A stretch of DNA of 43,945 nt from a virus, in the IMG/VR virus record IMGVR_UViG_3300025141_000203, positions 1 through 43,945 of that record; one strand, written 5' to 3'. The position numbers were made by a program, and so were the translations under genes. Of this stretch, positions 26,044-34,018 are shown piece after piece; position 1 is the first letter of the stretch, and the number at the start of each line of letters is the position of its first letter. Under the pieces are notes generated by a model that had not been told where the DNA came from, did no database searches, and saw only the letters and a program-made list of their open reading frames with translations.

Positions 26044-27482
26044 CTAATCCAGTCTTTCCACTTGTCATCGCCCAAGACTTCTTGAGCTAAGTCCAACTTA
26101 TTACGCAGAGCTTTCACGATCTTTTCGTCCACGGTTTTAGGCGAGACTAAATCAATATAAGTAACCTTGTTTACCTGTCCGATACGGTGTGCCCTGTCCT
26201 CTGACTGCAAACGCTTTTCTAAGTCGTAGTTGTTGCTGTAATAGATCACATTACTGGCGGCGTGTAACGTAATGCCGTAGCCACCTGTCTGTACGTTACT
26301 AACTAGGTACTGTAACTTAGAGTTCGGATCCTGGAATCGATCAATAATAGGCTGACGTTCTTCTTCAGGTGTACCCCCGTAATAAGTAGCCACGCTATCT
26401 GTTCCAGTAGTGTCTTGTAAGGTACGAGTGATACGTTTGATATCGTACTGGTAGTTCGCCCAGATAATAGTCTTGCCCTGTAATTCTTCTAAGACGTTCA
26501 AGAGTTCGTTGGTACGGTTGTTCTTAATCTCCACTTCCGTGCCTTTGTCATGCTTTACGAACCCACAGACTACTTGGTGTAGTCTAAGGATTTGAGTTAA
26601 CACCGAGGTCACGCTAACAATCTCGTGAGACGCCAGTTCTGCAATAGCATAGTCCTTAATTTCTTTATAAATTTTCCTCTGTTCAGGGGTGAGTTCTACT
26701 TCCCTGCGTTTATACACTTTATCGGGTAAGTCTAAACAGGCTTTTTTCAACACCCTATAGGAGAATTCCCCGACCTTAGCGGTCAGTTCTTCTATATTCT
26801 GATACCCTACTACCTGTCGGAACGTTCGGTGTCCCATATTGCGGTTAATTAACTGAGCGTAACGATTTTGAAACGTATAATAAGAGGCATGCCCCAATAG
26901 CTGTGGAGAAAGGAACTCCGCTTGACTGTATAAGTCGAGTGGCGACTGGGTTACGGGGAACCCCGTTAGAATTCTACGGAACTTAGTATTAATAGCGAGT
27001 TTAACAAGGTTCTTGGTACGTTGTGCCTTGGGGTTTTTAATCGTAGTAGACTCATCCACCGCGAGTAACGCATTGTGCGCTAGAAGAAACTTCTCCACAA
27101 ACGCAACCCCTTTCTTAGTGCTAAACGCTTCCACGTTTATTACCAGGATTTTCAATTCATCTAATACTTCAAAGAGTTTTAATAGCGGTTGCTTTTGCTT
27201 CTTAGTTGGTGCGGGATTCCATACCCCCACGTGCCGTAACACATGGTCAGGCATATGAATAGGGATCTCTCGTTCCGACCAGTTCTTATACACCCCTTTG
27301 GGTGCCACAATAACTGCCGCATTAATAGCCCCGCGATCATATAGAACGGCTATATTATCTATAAGGACTTTAGATTTGCCTGTCCCCATTTCCATGAAGT
27401 AAGCATACTCATGCTTATTCCATGATCTTTTAAGAGCCTCTAACTGGTGGTCGTAAGGCTCCGTTTTGAACTTATATTTCAT
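26040..27482 (-). CDS. SNF2-type DNA helicase/translocase
   Basis: This 480-residue SF2 ATPase has a Q-like motif (PYDHQLEAL, residues 9-17), Walker A GTGKS (33-37), a DEST box in place of DEAH (143-146), LTGFP (172-176) and SNF2 motif VI QSEDRAHRIGQ (426-436). It would move on double-stranded DNA using ATP, perhaps at forks, recombination intermediates or bound proteins. It is the only minus-strand gene and is transcribed away from the rightward replication genes. No Shine-Dalgarno GGAG precedes its ATG (leader TTAGAAAGTTCGTT), unlike the plus-strand genes across the spacer. Confidence 0.9.
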   Translation of the reverse strand: MKYKFKTEPYDHQLEALKRSWNKHEYAYFMEMGTGKSKVLIDNIAVLYDRGAINAAVIVAPKGVYKNWSEREIPIHMPDHVLRHVGVWNPAPTKKQKQPLLKLFEVLDELKILVINVEAFSTKKGVAFVEKFLLAHNALLAVDESTTIKNPKAQRTKNLVKLAINTKFRRILTGFPVTQSPLDLYSQAEFLSPQLLGHASYYTFQNRYAQLINRNMGHRTFRQVVGYQNIEELTAKVGEFSYRVLKKACLDLPDKVYKRREVELTPEQRKIYKEIKDYAIAELASHEIVSVTSVLTQILRLHQVVCGFVKHDKGTEVEIKNNRTNELLNVLEELQGKTIIWANYQYDIKRITRTLQDTTGTDSVATYYGGTPEEERQPIIDRFQDPNSKLQYLVSNVQTGGYGITLHAASNVIYYSNNYDLEKRLQSEDRAHRIGQVNKVTYIDLVSPKTVDEKIVKALRNKLDLAQEVLGDDKWKDWIS

Positions 27483-27566
27483 AACGAACTTTCTAATTTC
27501 TAATCCGAATTATATATTACAAAATTATATAAAATATAGTCCAAAATAAAAGATTTCTCGTGCCCT

Positions 27567-27733
27567 CTAATAGAATTAGCTGTTTCTAATAGGTTTTCTT
27601 TGAAAACTAATAGACTGTAACCCTCTTAAACACTAGGTTTCTTCTAAAATCTATTAGATTATTAGAGTTATTAGTAATTCTTGAAAAATATTTTTATTTT
27701 TTAAATTAATTTTCTAAAAGATATAACTAATAT
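27567..27733. repeat. CTAATAG word cluster
   Basis: Three exact direct copies, one exact inverted copy and three one-mismatch copies lie within 167 bases. The first three are about two helical turns apart. This fits binding sites of a phage protein. Confidence 0.55.
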
Positions 27734-27736
27734 CCC

Positions 27737-27765
27737 TTTACTTTGACGTTATAATTTAGTATCTT
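27737..27765 (+). promoter_or_regulatory. Promoter, TTTACT class (copy 1)
   Basis: TTTACT at 27737-27742, 17-base spacer, TATCTT at 27760-27765. An alternative reading is TTGACG with TATATT 16 bases downstream. The leader ends in TAGAAAGGAGAAAA before the ATG at 27795. It shares its box and leader with four other sites. Confidence 0.6.
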
Positions 27766-27794
27766 ATATTACCTAGAAATTAGAAAGGAGAAAA

Positions 27795-28115
27795 ATGACA
27801 GTATATGTTGTACAGGAAGTACCAGGACGTAACATAGCTTCCGCCCGTCAGTATGGAGACTTTGAGGTTTTACTACCTTCTAATACTAATATAATGCTTA
27901 GTGCGGCTCCGTCTGTCCGTAGAATGAAAAAGATTCTACAGGACTATAAGGAGGAGGACTATTTATTATTGATTGGTGACCCAGCAGCTATTGGTGTAGC
28001 TTGCTCGATTGCCGCTTTATATAATCGAGGTCGATATAAGATTCTTAAATGGGACCGACAGGAAGGACTTTATTATCCCGTCGATATCGATCTCCACCAG
28101 AAAGGAGAATTATGA
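27795..28115 (+). CDS. Conserved marine phage early protein, unknown function
   Basis: A 106-residue protein and first gene of the rightward replication block. It carries words I recall from many marine podoviruses: VYVVQEVPGRN, FEVLLPSNTNIMLS, YLLLIGDPAAIGVA (residues 56-69) and RYKILKWDRQEGLYYPVDIDL. The alternating strands and helices suggest a small alpha/beta fold with a GDP loop. It has a strong AGAAAGGAG leader and ends in an ATGA overlap with the next gene. No function is known to me. Confidence 0.7.
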   Translation: MTVYVVQEVPGRNIASARQYGDFEVLLPSNTNIMLSAAPSVRRMKKILQDYKEEDYLLLIGDPAAIGVACSIAALYNRGRYKILKWDRQEGLYYPVDIDLHQKGEL

Positions 28116-28690
28116 CTATAGAAAAACCAACGTTTGAGGAGTTAGTCGGGGAAGACGGTGTCGAAGAATGGGGCAACGACGTTTCTGATGGCGAACTTTC
28201 GTTAGTTTCTGCCTTAGCCAATAAACAGTTGGAACTTGCCAAAGAATTGGGAGAGTTAGAAAGTGCTGTAAAAGCTAAGAAAGAAGAATTACGTTTGACT
28301 TCCGAGCAAGAGTTACCTGATGCGATGCAAGCCGCAGGATTAACTCAGATAAAACTTAGTACGGGTGAAAATATCACTATAAGCGAGTTTTATAACGCTC
28401 ACATCTCGAAGGCAAACCAAGAGACAGCGTATAGATGGTTGTTAGATAACGGACACCAAGACTTAATCAAGAACGAAGTTCTACTTAAGTTTGGTCGTGA
28501 AGAGACTGCAGTAGTGGATGAAACCGTTGCGGCTTTAAAGTCTCGAGGTCTAGCACCTGAAATACGTCAGAGCATTCACCCGAGTACGTTAAAGGCTTTT
28601 GTTAAAGAGCGATTAACTACGGGGAATGATATTCCAACCGAGCCCTTTGGAGTCTATATAGGCACTAAAGCAATTATTAAGAAGGATTAA
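28112..28690 (+). CDS. Coiled-coil phage replication-block protein, unknown function
   Basis: The 192-residue product starts at the ATG overlapping the previous stop, with AGAAAGGAG seven bases upstream. Residues about 25-60 are a heptad-rich helix (QLELAKELGELESAVKAKKE). The second half includes NAHISKANQETAYRWLLDNG and a basic end. It lies directly before the SSB-like gene, so a role in replication or recombination is reasonable. I see no catalytic motif. Confidence 0.65.
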   Translation: MTIEKPTFEELVGEDGVEEWGNDVSDGELSLVSALANKQLELAKELGELESAVKAKKEELRLTSEQELPDAMQAAGLTQIKLSTGENITISEFYNAHISKANQETAYRWLLDNGHQDLIKNEVLLKFGREETAVVDETVAALKSRGLAPEIRQSIHPSTLKAFVKERLTTGNDIPTEPFGVYIGTKAIIKKD

Positions 28691-28692
28691 TT

Positions 28693-29487
28693 ATGGCAGA
28701 ACAAAAAACAGAAACGAAACTAGCTACTCCCAAGGAGACCGCCGTAGCTACTTTTGATGATACTTTATTATCAGGCGGAACAGGACTGGAAGAAACCACT
28801 ACGGAAGACTTTGCAATCCCTTTTATCAGGGTACTACAAAGTAATTCACCGCAAGTTAATAAACAAAAAGGTGAATACGTGGAGGGGGCTGAAGTAGGGA
28901 AACTTTTTAACACCGTTACTAACGAAGTTTATGACGGTCAGGAAGGTATTACCGTAGTCCCCTGTGCTTACGTGAAGAAATTCATAGAGTGGATCCCTAG
29001 AGAAAAGGGTGGAGGGTTAGTAGACGCTTCACACGACGCTTCTATTCTTAAATCCTGTACTCGAGATGACGAGACTAGAAAGTTTTATACAGCCGAAGGA
29101 AATGAGATTGTAGAAACGGCACAGTTTTTCGTCTTAGTATTAGAACCTGAACCACAGCAAGCAGTATTAACATTTACTTCTACGCAGTTGGGTGTGTCTA
29201 GGAAATGGTTAACCATGCTCCGAATGGCACGGGTCCAAAACAGTAAAGGCGAATCCGTACAGGCTCCTATGTTTGCATACAACTATCGTTTAACCACGAC
29301 TTCTTTATCTAATGATAAAGGTTCTTGGAACGGCTATAGCGTGAACCAGGAAAATGCAACGGAGTTGTCAATAGCTAAATTAGCTAAGGAGTTCATGAGT
29401 GCTGCAAGATCAGGTGACGTTCAAGTTAAAGAAGAACAACAACGTGACAGTAGTGTAGTAAAACCAGAAGGTGATGCACCGTTCTAA
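28693..29487 (+). CDS. Putative single-stranded-DNA-binding protein
   Basis: A 264-residue protein with a beta-rich core containing FAIPFIRVLQSNSPQVNKQK (about 42-61), YVKKFIEWIPREKGGG and many aromatic and basic residues. It ends in an acidic-hydrophobic tip, PEGDAPF, which closely copies the DDIPF tail that bacterial SSBs use to recruit partners. The primase gene follows by 17 bases. The tail and context support an SSB-like role; the core is not recognisably an OB fold by eye. Confidence is moderate. Confidence 0.55.
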   Translation: MAEQKTETKLATPKETAVATFDDTLLSGGTGLEETTTEDFAIPFIRVLQSNSPQVNKQKGEYVEGAEVGKLFNTVTNEVYDGQEGITVVPCAYVKKFIEWIPREKGGGLVDASHDASILKSCTRDDETRKFYTAEGNEIVETAQFFVLVLEPEPQQAVLTFTSTQLGVSRKWLTMLRMARVQNSKGESVQAPMFAYNYRLTTTSLSNDKGSWNGYSVNQENATELSIAKLAKEFMSAARSGDVQVKEEQQRDSSVVKPEGDAPF

Positions 29488-29504
29488 TATAAGGGAGAGT
29501 ATCT

Positions 29505-31028
29505 ATGTCGTTAGCAGAGGAATTTGCTACACGCTTCGCAGGCTTACGCCATGCGTATGGAACCTTCACCGCTACTAATGAATCACGAGAAGATGGCAAG
29601 GCAAGTGGTAAAAACGTTACCATATCTAAGGAACTATCCGATAAGGATCTTTTAAAGTTATGGGAAAACCACTTGTCAGGGGAACAAAGCGTTGGAATTG
29701 TCCCTATAGACGAGAACAACGCCTGTATGTGGGGAGCAATTGATGTCGATGAATATCAATTGGATCTCAAAGGGTTAGCTAAGAAATTAGCCAAACATAA
29801 ACTCCCTCTTGTTGTCTGTCGTAGTAAAAGCGGTGGGGCTCACGTATATTTATTTATAGCGGAGCCAGTACCAGCGTCTTTATTACAAAGAAAGTTACGA
29901 CAACTAGCTGCATCTATCGGTTATGGACAAGCCGAAATCTTTCCTAAACAAACCCAACTCTTATTAGAGCGAGGGGATAGAGGCAGTACGTTAAATATGC
30001 CGTACTTTGGGGGTGAAAACTCCACACGGTATGCCTATGGAAAAGGCGGCGAGGCACTAACACCTACTGAGTTTTTAGAGCAAGCCACTAAGATTACTTT
30101 AACGGCATCTGCGTTAGAGAAACTGGAAGCGAGCCCGTTAACTGAAGAAGTAGACTGGTTAGACCAAGGACCTCCTTGTATTCAACACTTAGTGGTACAG
30201 GGCTTTCCTAAAGGTACGCGTAACTCAGGCTTGTTTAACGTGGGCGTCTTTCTAAGAAAGAAGTACCCCGATGATTGGGAGAAGCGTTTAGAAGATGTAA
30301 ACATGCAGTATATGCAACCCCCACTAGGGGCACAAGAAGTATTAACCATTGGTAAACAGTTAAAACGTAAGGATTACTTCTACCGTTGTAATGACCAACC
30401 GATAGCGAGTCATTGTAATAGCCCTCTCTGCCGTACACGAAAGCATGGGATAGGGGCTAATGGAGGCACTCCGTTGTTCAGTAACCTAACTAAACAGGAC
30501 AGTGAACCGCCTATCTGGTTCTTAGACGTAGAGGGTGGACGCTTAGAACTAGAGACCGATGATCTATTAAACCAGAATCGTTTTCAACGTAAGTGTATGG
30601 ACGCCCTAAATAAAATACCACCCAAGGTCAAGGAAAATGTGTGGCGACAGATTATCCAACAGCTATTGGACAGTTTAACCATAGTAGAAGTACCCAAAGA
30701 GTCGTCCACCGAAGGACACTTCCTAGAATTACTCGAGAACTTCTGCACCGAGCGACCTGCCCGTGAGCGAGACGAACTATTATTACATAAACCATGGACA
30801 GATAATGGTAAGACCTATTTCCGTCTAGGCGATTTAATGGAACACTTACACCGTAATAACTTTAAAGAATACCAAAGAAATAAATTAACCTCTAAGCTAA
30901 AACAATTACATGGGGAACCTTTCTTCTTCAATATAAAAGGAAGGGGCGTGAACGTCTGGTTTATAGATGAGTTTAAATCCCAGGATGAACCCCATGACCT
31001 ACCTGATTTTGATGACAATCCACTATGA
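29505..31028 (+). CDS. Archaeo-eukaryotic-type primase (TOTE/PrimPol-like)
   Basis: The 507-residue protein carries the AEP catalytic signature: metal-binding Asp80 and Asp82 in GAIDVDEY and the SGGAH box with His113 (residues 109-113). A third strand region EIFPKQTQLL follows at about 144-153. A PriCT-like helical part follows, then a cysteine cluster (YRCNDQPIASHCNSPLC, near 289-305) that may bind zinc. It would make primers for the polymerase encoded at 37008. The layout resembles TOTE-type primases. It overlaps the AlkB-like gene by four bases. Confidence 0.8.
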   Translation: MSLAEEFATRFAGLRHAYGTFTATNESREDGKASGKNVTISKELSDKDLLKLWENHLSGEQSVGIVPIDENNACMWGAIDVDEYQLDLKGLAKKLAKHKLPLVVCRSKSGGAHVYLFIAEPVPASLLQRKLRQLAASIGYGQAEIFPKQTQLLLERGDRGSTLNMPYFGGENSTRYAYGKGGEALTPTEFLEQATKITLTASALEKLEASPLTEEVDWLDQGPPCIQHLVVQGFPKGTRNSGLFNVGVFLRKKYPDDWEKRLEDVNMQYMQPPLGAQEVLTIGKQLKRKDYFYRCNDQPIASHCNSPLCRTRKHGIGANGGTPLFSNLTKQDSEPPIWFLDVEGGRLELETDDLLNQNRFQRKCMDALNKIPPKVKENVWRQIIQQLLDSLTIVEVPKESSTEGHFLELLENFCTERPARERDELLLHKPWTDNGKTYFRLGDLMEHLHRNNFKEYQRNKLTSKLKQLHGEPFFFNIKGRGVNVWFIDEFKSQDEPHDLPDFDDNPL

Positions 31029-31612
31029 AGAAACTATTTAAAGGTCTGATGAAAGACTACCACGATGTAATTACTGAGTGGGACGAACCTAACACCCGTA
31101 TATTTAATGGCAACGAAGTAGTGGGGAGACCCACACGAGGCTTTGGCGATTCCAATTTTAATTATGCGGGTAAATACATGAGACCCGAACCTTGGGATAG
31201 TCACCCCATTATAAAGTTGATAAAAGAAGAGTCAGAAGAGTTTGTTTCTAAGGAACTGGATAGGGAAATTAATTTTACATTTTGTCTCTGTGGTTTTTAT
31301 TCTACAAAAGGAGAAGGAATACCTCACCATTCAGACACGGTCCCAACTTATAAAGACGTGGTCTTTTCTATCTCTTTAGGGGCACCCCGAATTATGGAGT
31401 GGCGAACGTATTGGACGGCGGTTAAAGAGGGCAGTGATACCAGTCGTTTGGCTCTCTGGGGTAGACAACCACGGTCAGAGAAACTATATGCTTTAGAACA
31501 CGGAGACGCTTTATTATTTGATGGAATGTCACAACTGTTTAGTACCCATGCCATTTTACCCTTCCCAAATGCAGGGGAGCGCACTAACCTAACCTTTAGG
31601 ACAGGGTTGTGA
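31025..31612 (+). CDS. AlkB-like 2OG-Fe(II) dioxygenase
   Basis: This 195-residue protein shows the AlkB pattern: His102-x-Asp104 in PHHSDTVP, the strand VVFSISLGAPRIMEW, distal His175 in STHAILP and the double-arginine end RTNLTFRTG with Arg186 and Arg192. AlkB enzymes remove N-alkyl groups from DNA or RNA bases by oxidation. Phage copies could repair damage or act on modified bases. It sits between primase and helicase genes with overlaps on both sides, so it is part of the replication operon. The substrate is not readable from sequence. Confidence 0.8.
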   Translation: MKKLFKGLMKDYHDVITEWDEPNTRIFNGNEVVGRPTRGFGDSNFNYAGKYMRPEPWDSHPIIKLIKEESEEFVSKELDREINFTFCLCGFYSTKGEGIPHHSDTVPTYKDVVFSISLGAPRIMEWRTYWTAVKEGSDTSRLALWGRQPRSEKLYALEHGDALLFDGMSQLFSTHAILPFPNAGERTNLTFRTGL

Positions 31613-33105
31613 CACTACCTAGCCACACTCAAATTATTCTTGGACCACCAGGAACTGGAAAAACCAGTACCTTACTTGGACTAATTGAAGATGAGCTAGA
31701 AAAAGGTACGGCTCCTGATCGCATAGGATTTTTTACTTTTACTAAGAAGGCAGTTAACGAAGGGAAGGAAAGGGCAATACTACGGTTTGATTTATCAAAT
31801 CGTGATCTACCCTTTTTCCGTACGCTACACTCACTAGCCTTTAGACAACTAGGGCTAACGCGAGAGAGTGTAATGGGACACGGAGACATCTTAGCATTGA
31901 ACGAGAAACTTAATCTAAAACTTAGTGGCAGAACCACCTCAGACGACGGGCATTTATTTAGTATGACTCATGACGACCGTCTAGCATTTATTGAGAACCT
32001 CGCACGCATGCGGAACGTACCTTTAGAAGAACAATGGCACGAGGTAGACGATGCAGTAGGTTGGTTTGAACTAGAACGGTTTGCCAGAGGTCTAAAACTA
32101 TTTAAGGAGGACAGGTTACTGGTGGACTACACAGACATGCTACAAATCTTTTTAGAGAAAGGCGATGTCCCAAAACTAGATGCCATGTTTGTAGACGAGG
32201 CACAAGACCTCTCCCCCTTACAGTGGTCAGTGGTGCGTAAACTAGCTGAATATGCTGATCGAATTTATGTAGCGGGCGACGATGACCAAGCTATTTATAA
32301 GTGGGCGGGGGCTGATGTCGATTACCTTATACAGAATTCTAAAGGGGCAATGGTATTACATCAGTCTCACCGTGTACCCGCTGCCGTACATGAAGTAGCT
32401 AGTCAATGTATTGGACAAGTGCGTTCCCGTATTCATAAAACCTGGAACCCACGAAAAGAGGAAGGGTTAGTACGGTGGGAACCTACGATTGAATTAATTA
32501 ACATGGAGGAAGGAGATTGGTTAGTCTTAGCACGCACTAATTATTTGTTAGAGGAGATCGATGAGTATTGTAGAAACCAAGGTTGGTTCTTTGAAGTGAA
32601 AGGTAGACCTAGTATTTCCGAAACCAAAGTACGAGCGGTACTTAATTGGGAACGATTGTGTAAGGGGTTTGACATATCGATGACCGACTGTGCAAACTTA
32701 TTAAAATTCATTAAGGTACGCGACCCTAAGTCCCTCGATATTTTAGACTTTGACGTAAGCATCACGCACGAGGTACTTAAAAAGCACTTTCCCGACCTAC
32801 CTGAAGGACATTGGTACGATGTTTTTAATTTATTAAGCGTAAAAGAGATCAGTTACATCCGTGCCATGCTTCGGAGAGGAGAAAAAATTACTAAGCAACC
32901 CAGGATTCGTCTATCGACTATCCATGCTGCGAAAGGTGGGGAGGCAACGAACGTAGTTTTATTAACTGACATTACTAATCGAGTTTATAAAACATACCAG
33001 AATAATCCAGACGATGAAAACCGAGTCTTTTATGTAGGGCTCACCCGAACAAAGGAGAATCTATATTTAATTGAACCTAAAACAACACGCTGCTTTCAGC
33101 TATAA
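31609..33105 (+). CDS. UvrD/PcrA-like SF1A DNA helicase
   Basis: A 498-residue helicase that starts at a GTG overlapping the previous stop (GTGA). Motifs in order: Walker A GPPGTGKT (12-19), TFTKKAVNEG (Ia), DEAQD Walker B (near 197-201), VAGDDDQAIYKWAG (III), LHQSHRVP (IV), STIHAAKGGEATNVVLL (V) and RVFYVGLTRTKENLYLI (VI). It would unwind DNA 3' to 5' with ATP. It is shorter than UvrD, lacking large accessory insertions, as is common in phages. It ends the operon begun at 27795; a new promoter follows. Confidence 0.87.
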   Translation: MTLPSHTQIILGPPGTGKTSTLLGLIEDELEKGTAPDRIGFFTFTKKAVNEGKERAILRFDLSNRDLPFFRTLHSLAFRQLGLTRESVMGHGDILALNEKLNLKLSGRTTSDDGHLFSMTHDDRLAFIENLARMRNVPLEEQWHEVDDAVGWFELERFARGLKLFKEDRLLVDYTDMLQIFLEKGDVPKLDAMFVDEAQDLSPLQWSVVRKLAEYADRIYVAGDDDQAIYKWAGADVDYLIQNSKGAMVLHQSHRVPAAVHEVASQCIGQVRSRIHKTWNPRKEEGLVRWEPTIELINMEEGDWLVLARTNYLLEEIDEYCRNQGWFFEVKGRPSISETKVRAVLNWERLCKGFDISMTDCANLLKFIKVRDPKSLDILDFDVSITHEVLKKHFPDLPEGHWYDVFNLLSVKEISYIRAMLRRGEKITKQPRIRLSTIHAAKGGEATNVVLLTDITNRVYKTYQNNPDDENRVFYVGLTRTKENLYLIEPKTTRCFQL

Positions 33106-33110
33106 AGTTC

Positions 33111-33140
33111 TTTACTTTGTACCTAAAAGTAAAGGATAAT
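33111..33140 (+). promoter_or_regulatory. Promoter, TTTACT class (copy 2)
   Basis: TTTACT at 33111-33116, 18-base spacer, GATAAT at 33135-33140. It is followed by TTAGAAAGGAGAACTT and the ATG at 33170. This promoter would drive the base-modification genes. Confidence 0.6.
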
Positions 33141-33169
33141 AACGGGTAGTATTTTAGAAAGGAGAACTT

Positions 33170-34018
33170 ATGTCATCAATAAGAAGAAAATTAAAAGTTA
33201 ATGAAAACGATAGCAAGAATACTCGTATGGATATTGCTACGGCAGGAGTGCTAGGTAACTGGCGACCTGACGAGCTAACTCATATCAGTCGTTACGATAA
33301 AATAGCGTCGCTTTGTATTCAAGAAGCTAAGAACCTAGACCGACCCCTCGATGCTTTTGAAGTAGGGTGTGGAGAACTCTGGGTATTAAGAAATATCTAT
33401 AAGGCGTACACCGTTAAGAAGTCAGACATTATTCAATCCTATTACGGCGTGGATATTGATCCCGCTATCCTAACGGAGAATCCCTTCTGGTCTAACGGCG
33501 GAGAGCCTATAGACGAGTCTACTTGGCTTAAGAATTTTAACGCAGTTTTAGAAGTTCAAGACGTTACCACCCACCCCACATTTAACCTACCTGACGAAAG
33601 CATAGATTTTTTCTGGACAACTGAAGTGATTGAGCATATGGGAAAAGAGTTTATTAATCCCTGGTTGGAAGACGCGGCTCGTTGCCTACGTCCAGGAGGG
33701 TTAGCTTATGTATCTACTCCTAATCATGAGGGTTCTAATGATAAGTTACCCGCAGACCACGTTTATGAGTGGGGATTTGATGAACTAAAAGACGAACTAG
33801 AAAAACATTTCACGATTGAATCAGTGGTAGGCACGTTTATACAAATGCCTAGATTGAGAAAAGCCATGTCTGGAGACAATTATACTCACGGTGGGTGGAG
33901 CGTAGAACAAATGTTGTTGTTACAAGAACGTTTCGGTAAACAGTTTTTAAGAATGGTGGCGGCTGTGTTCTACCCTGAGATAGCTAACAACTGTGCGTGG
34001 GTACTAAGGAAAGAATGA
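33170..34018 (+). CDS. Class I SAM-dependent methyltransferase
   Basis: The 282-residue protein has the Rossmann signature of SAM methyltransferases: motif I FEVGCGEL (63-70), acidic post-I GVDID (93-97), FFWTTEVIEHM (147-157) and CLRPGGLAYVSTPN (about 172-185). There is no DPPY or PC motif of DNA amino- or C5-methyltransferases. This is the small-molecule/Methyltransf_11-like type, whose target could be a modified base, a nucleotide or another small molecule. It is first in the operon with the base-modification genes and ends in an ATGA overlap. The substrate is unknown. Confidence 0.75.
   Translation: MSSIRRKLKVNENDSKNTRMDIATAGVLGNWRPDELTHISRYDKIASLCIQEAKNLDRPLDAFEVGCGELWVLRNIYKAYTVKKSDIIQSYYGVDIDPAILTENPFWSNGGEPIDESTWLKNFNAVLEVQDVTTHPTFNLPDESIDFFWTTEVIEHMGKEFINPWLEDAARCLRPGGLAYVSTPNHEGSNDKLPADHVYEWGFDELKDELEKHFTIESVVGTFIQMPRLRKAMSGDNYTHGGWSVEQMLLLQERFGKQFLRMVAAVFYPEIANNCAWVLRKE

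Larger units (their letters stand above)
27483..27794. promoter_or_regulatory. Divergent AT-rich control region / origin candidate
   Basis: This 312-base gap separates the minus-strand helicase from the rightward early-type genes. It holds CTAATAG at 27567, 27586 and 27607 (19 and 21 bases apart). The reverse form CTATTAG is at 27651, and variants TTATTAG at 27659 and 27668 and CTAATAT at 27727. A GTTTTC-TTT-GAAAAC hairpin lies at 27593-27607. An A/T-only-like stretch at about 27686-27715 could melt easily. Two TATAAT boxes on the minus strand (27509-27514 and 27524-27529) may serve the helicase. Repeats plus AT-rich DNA suggest an operator cluster or replication origin. Confidence 0.5.
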
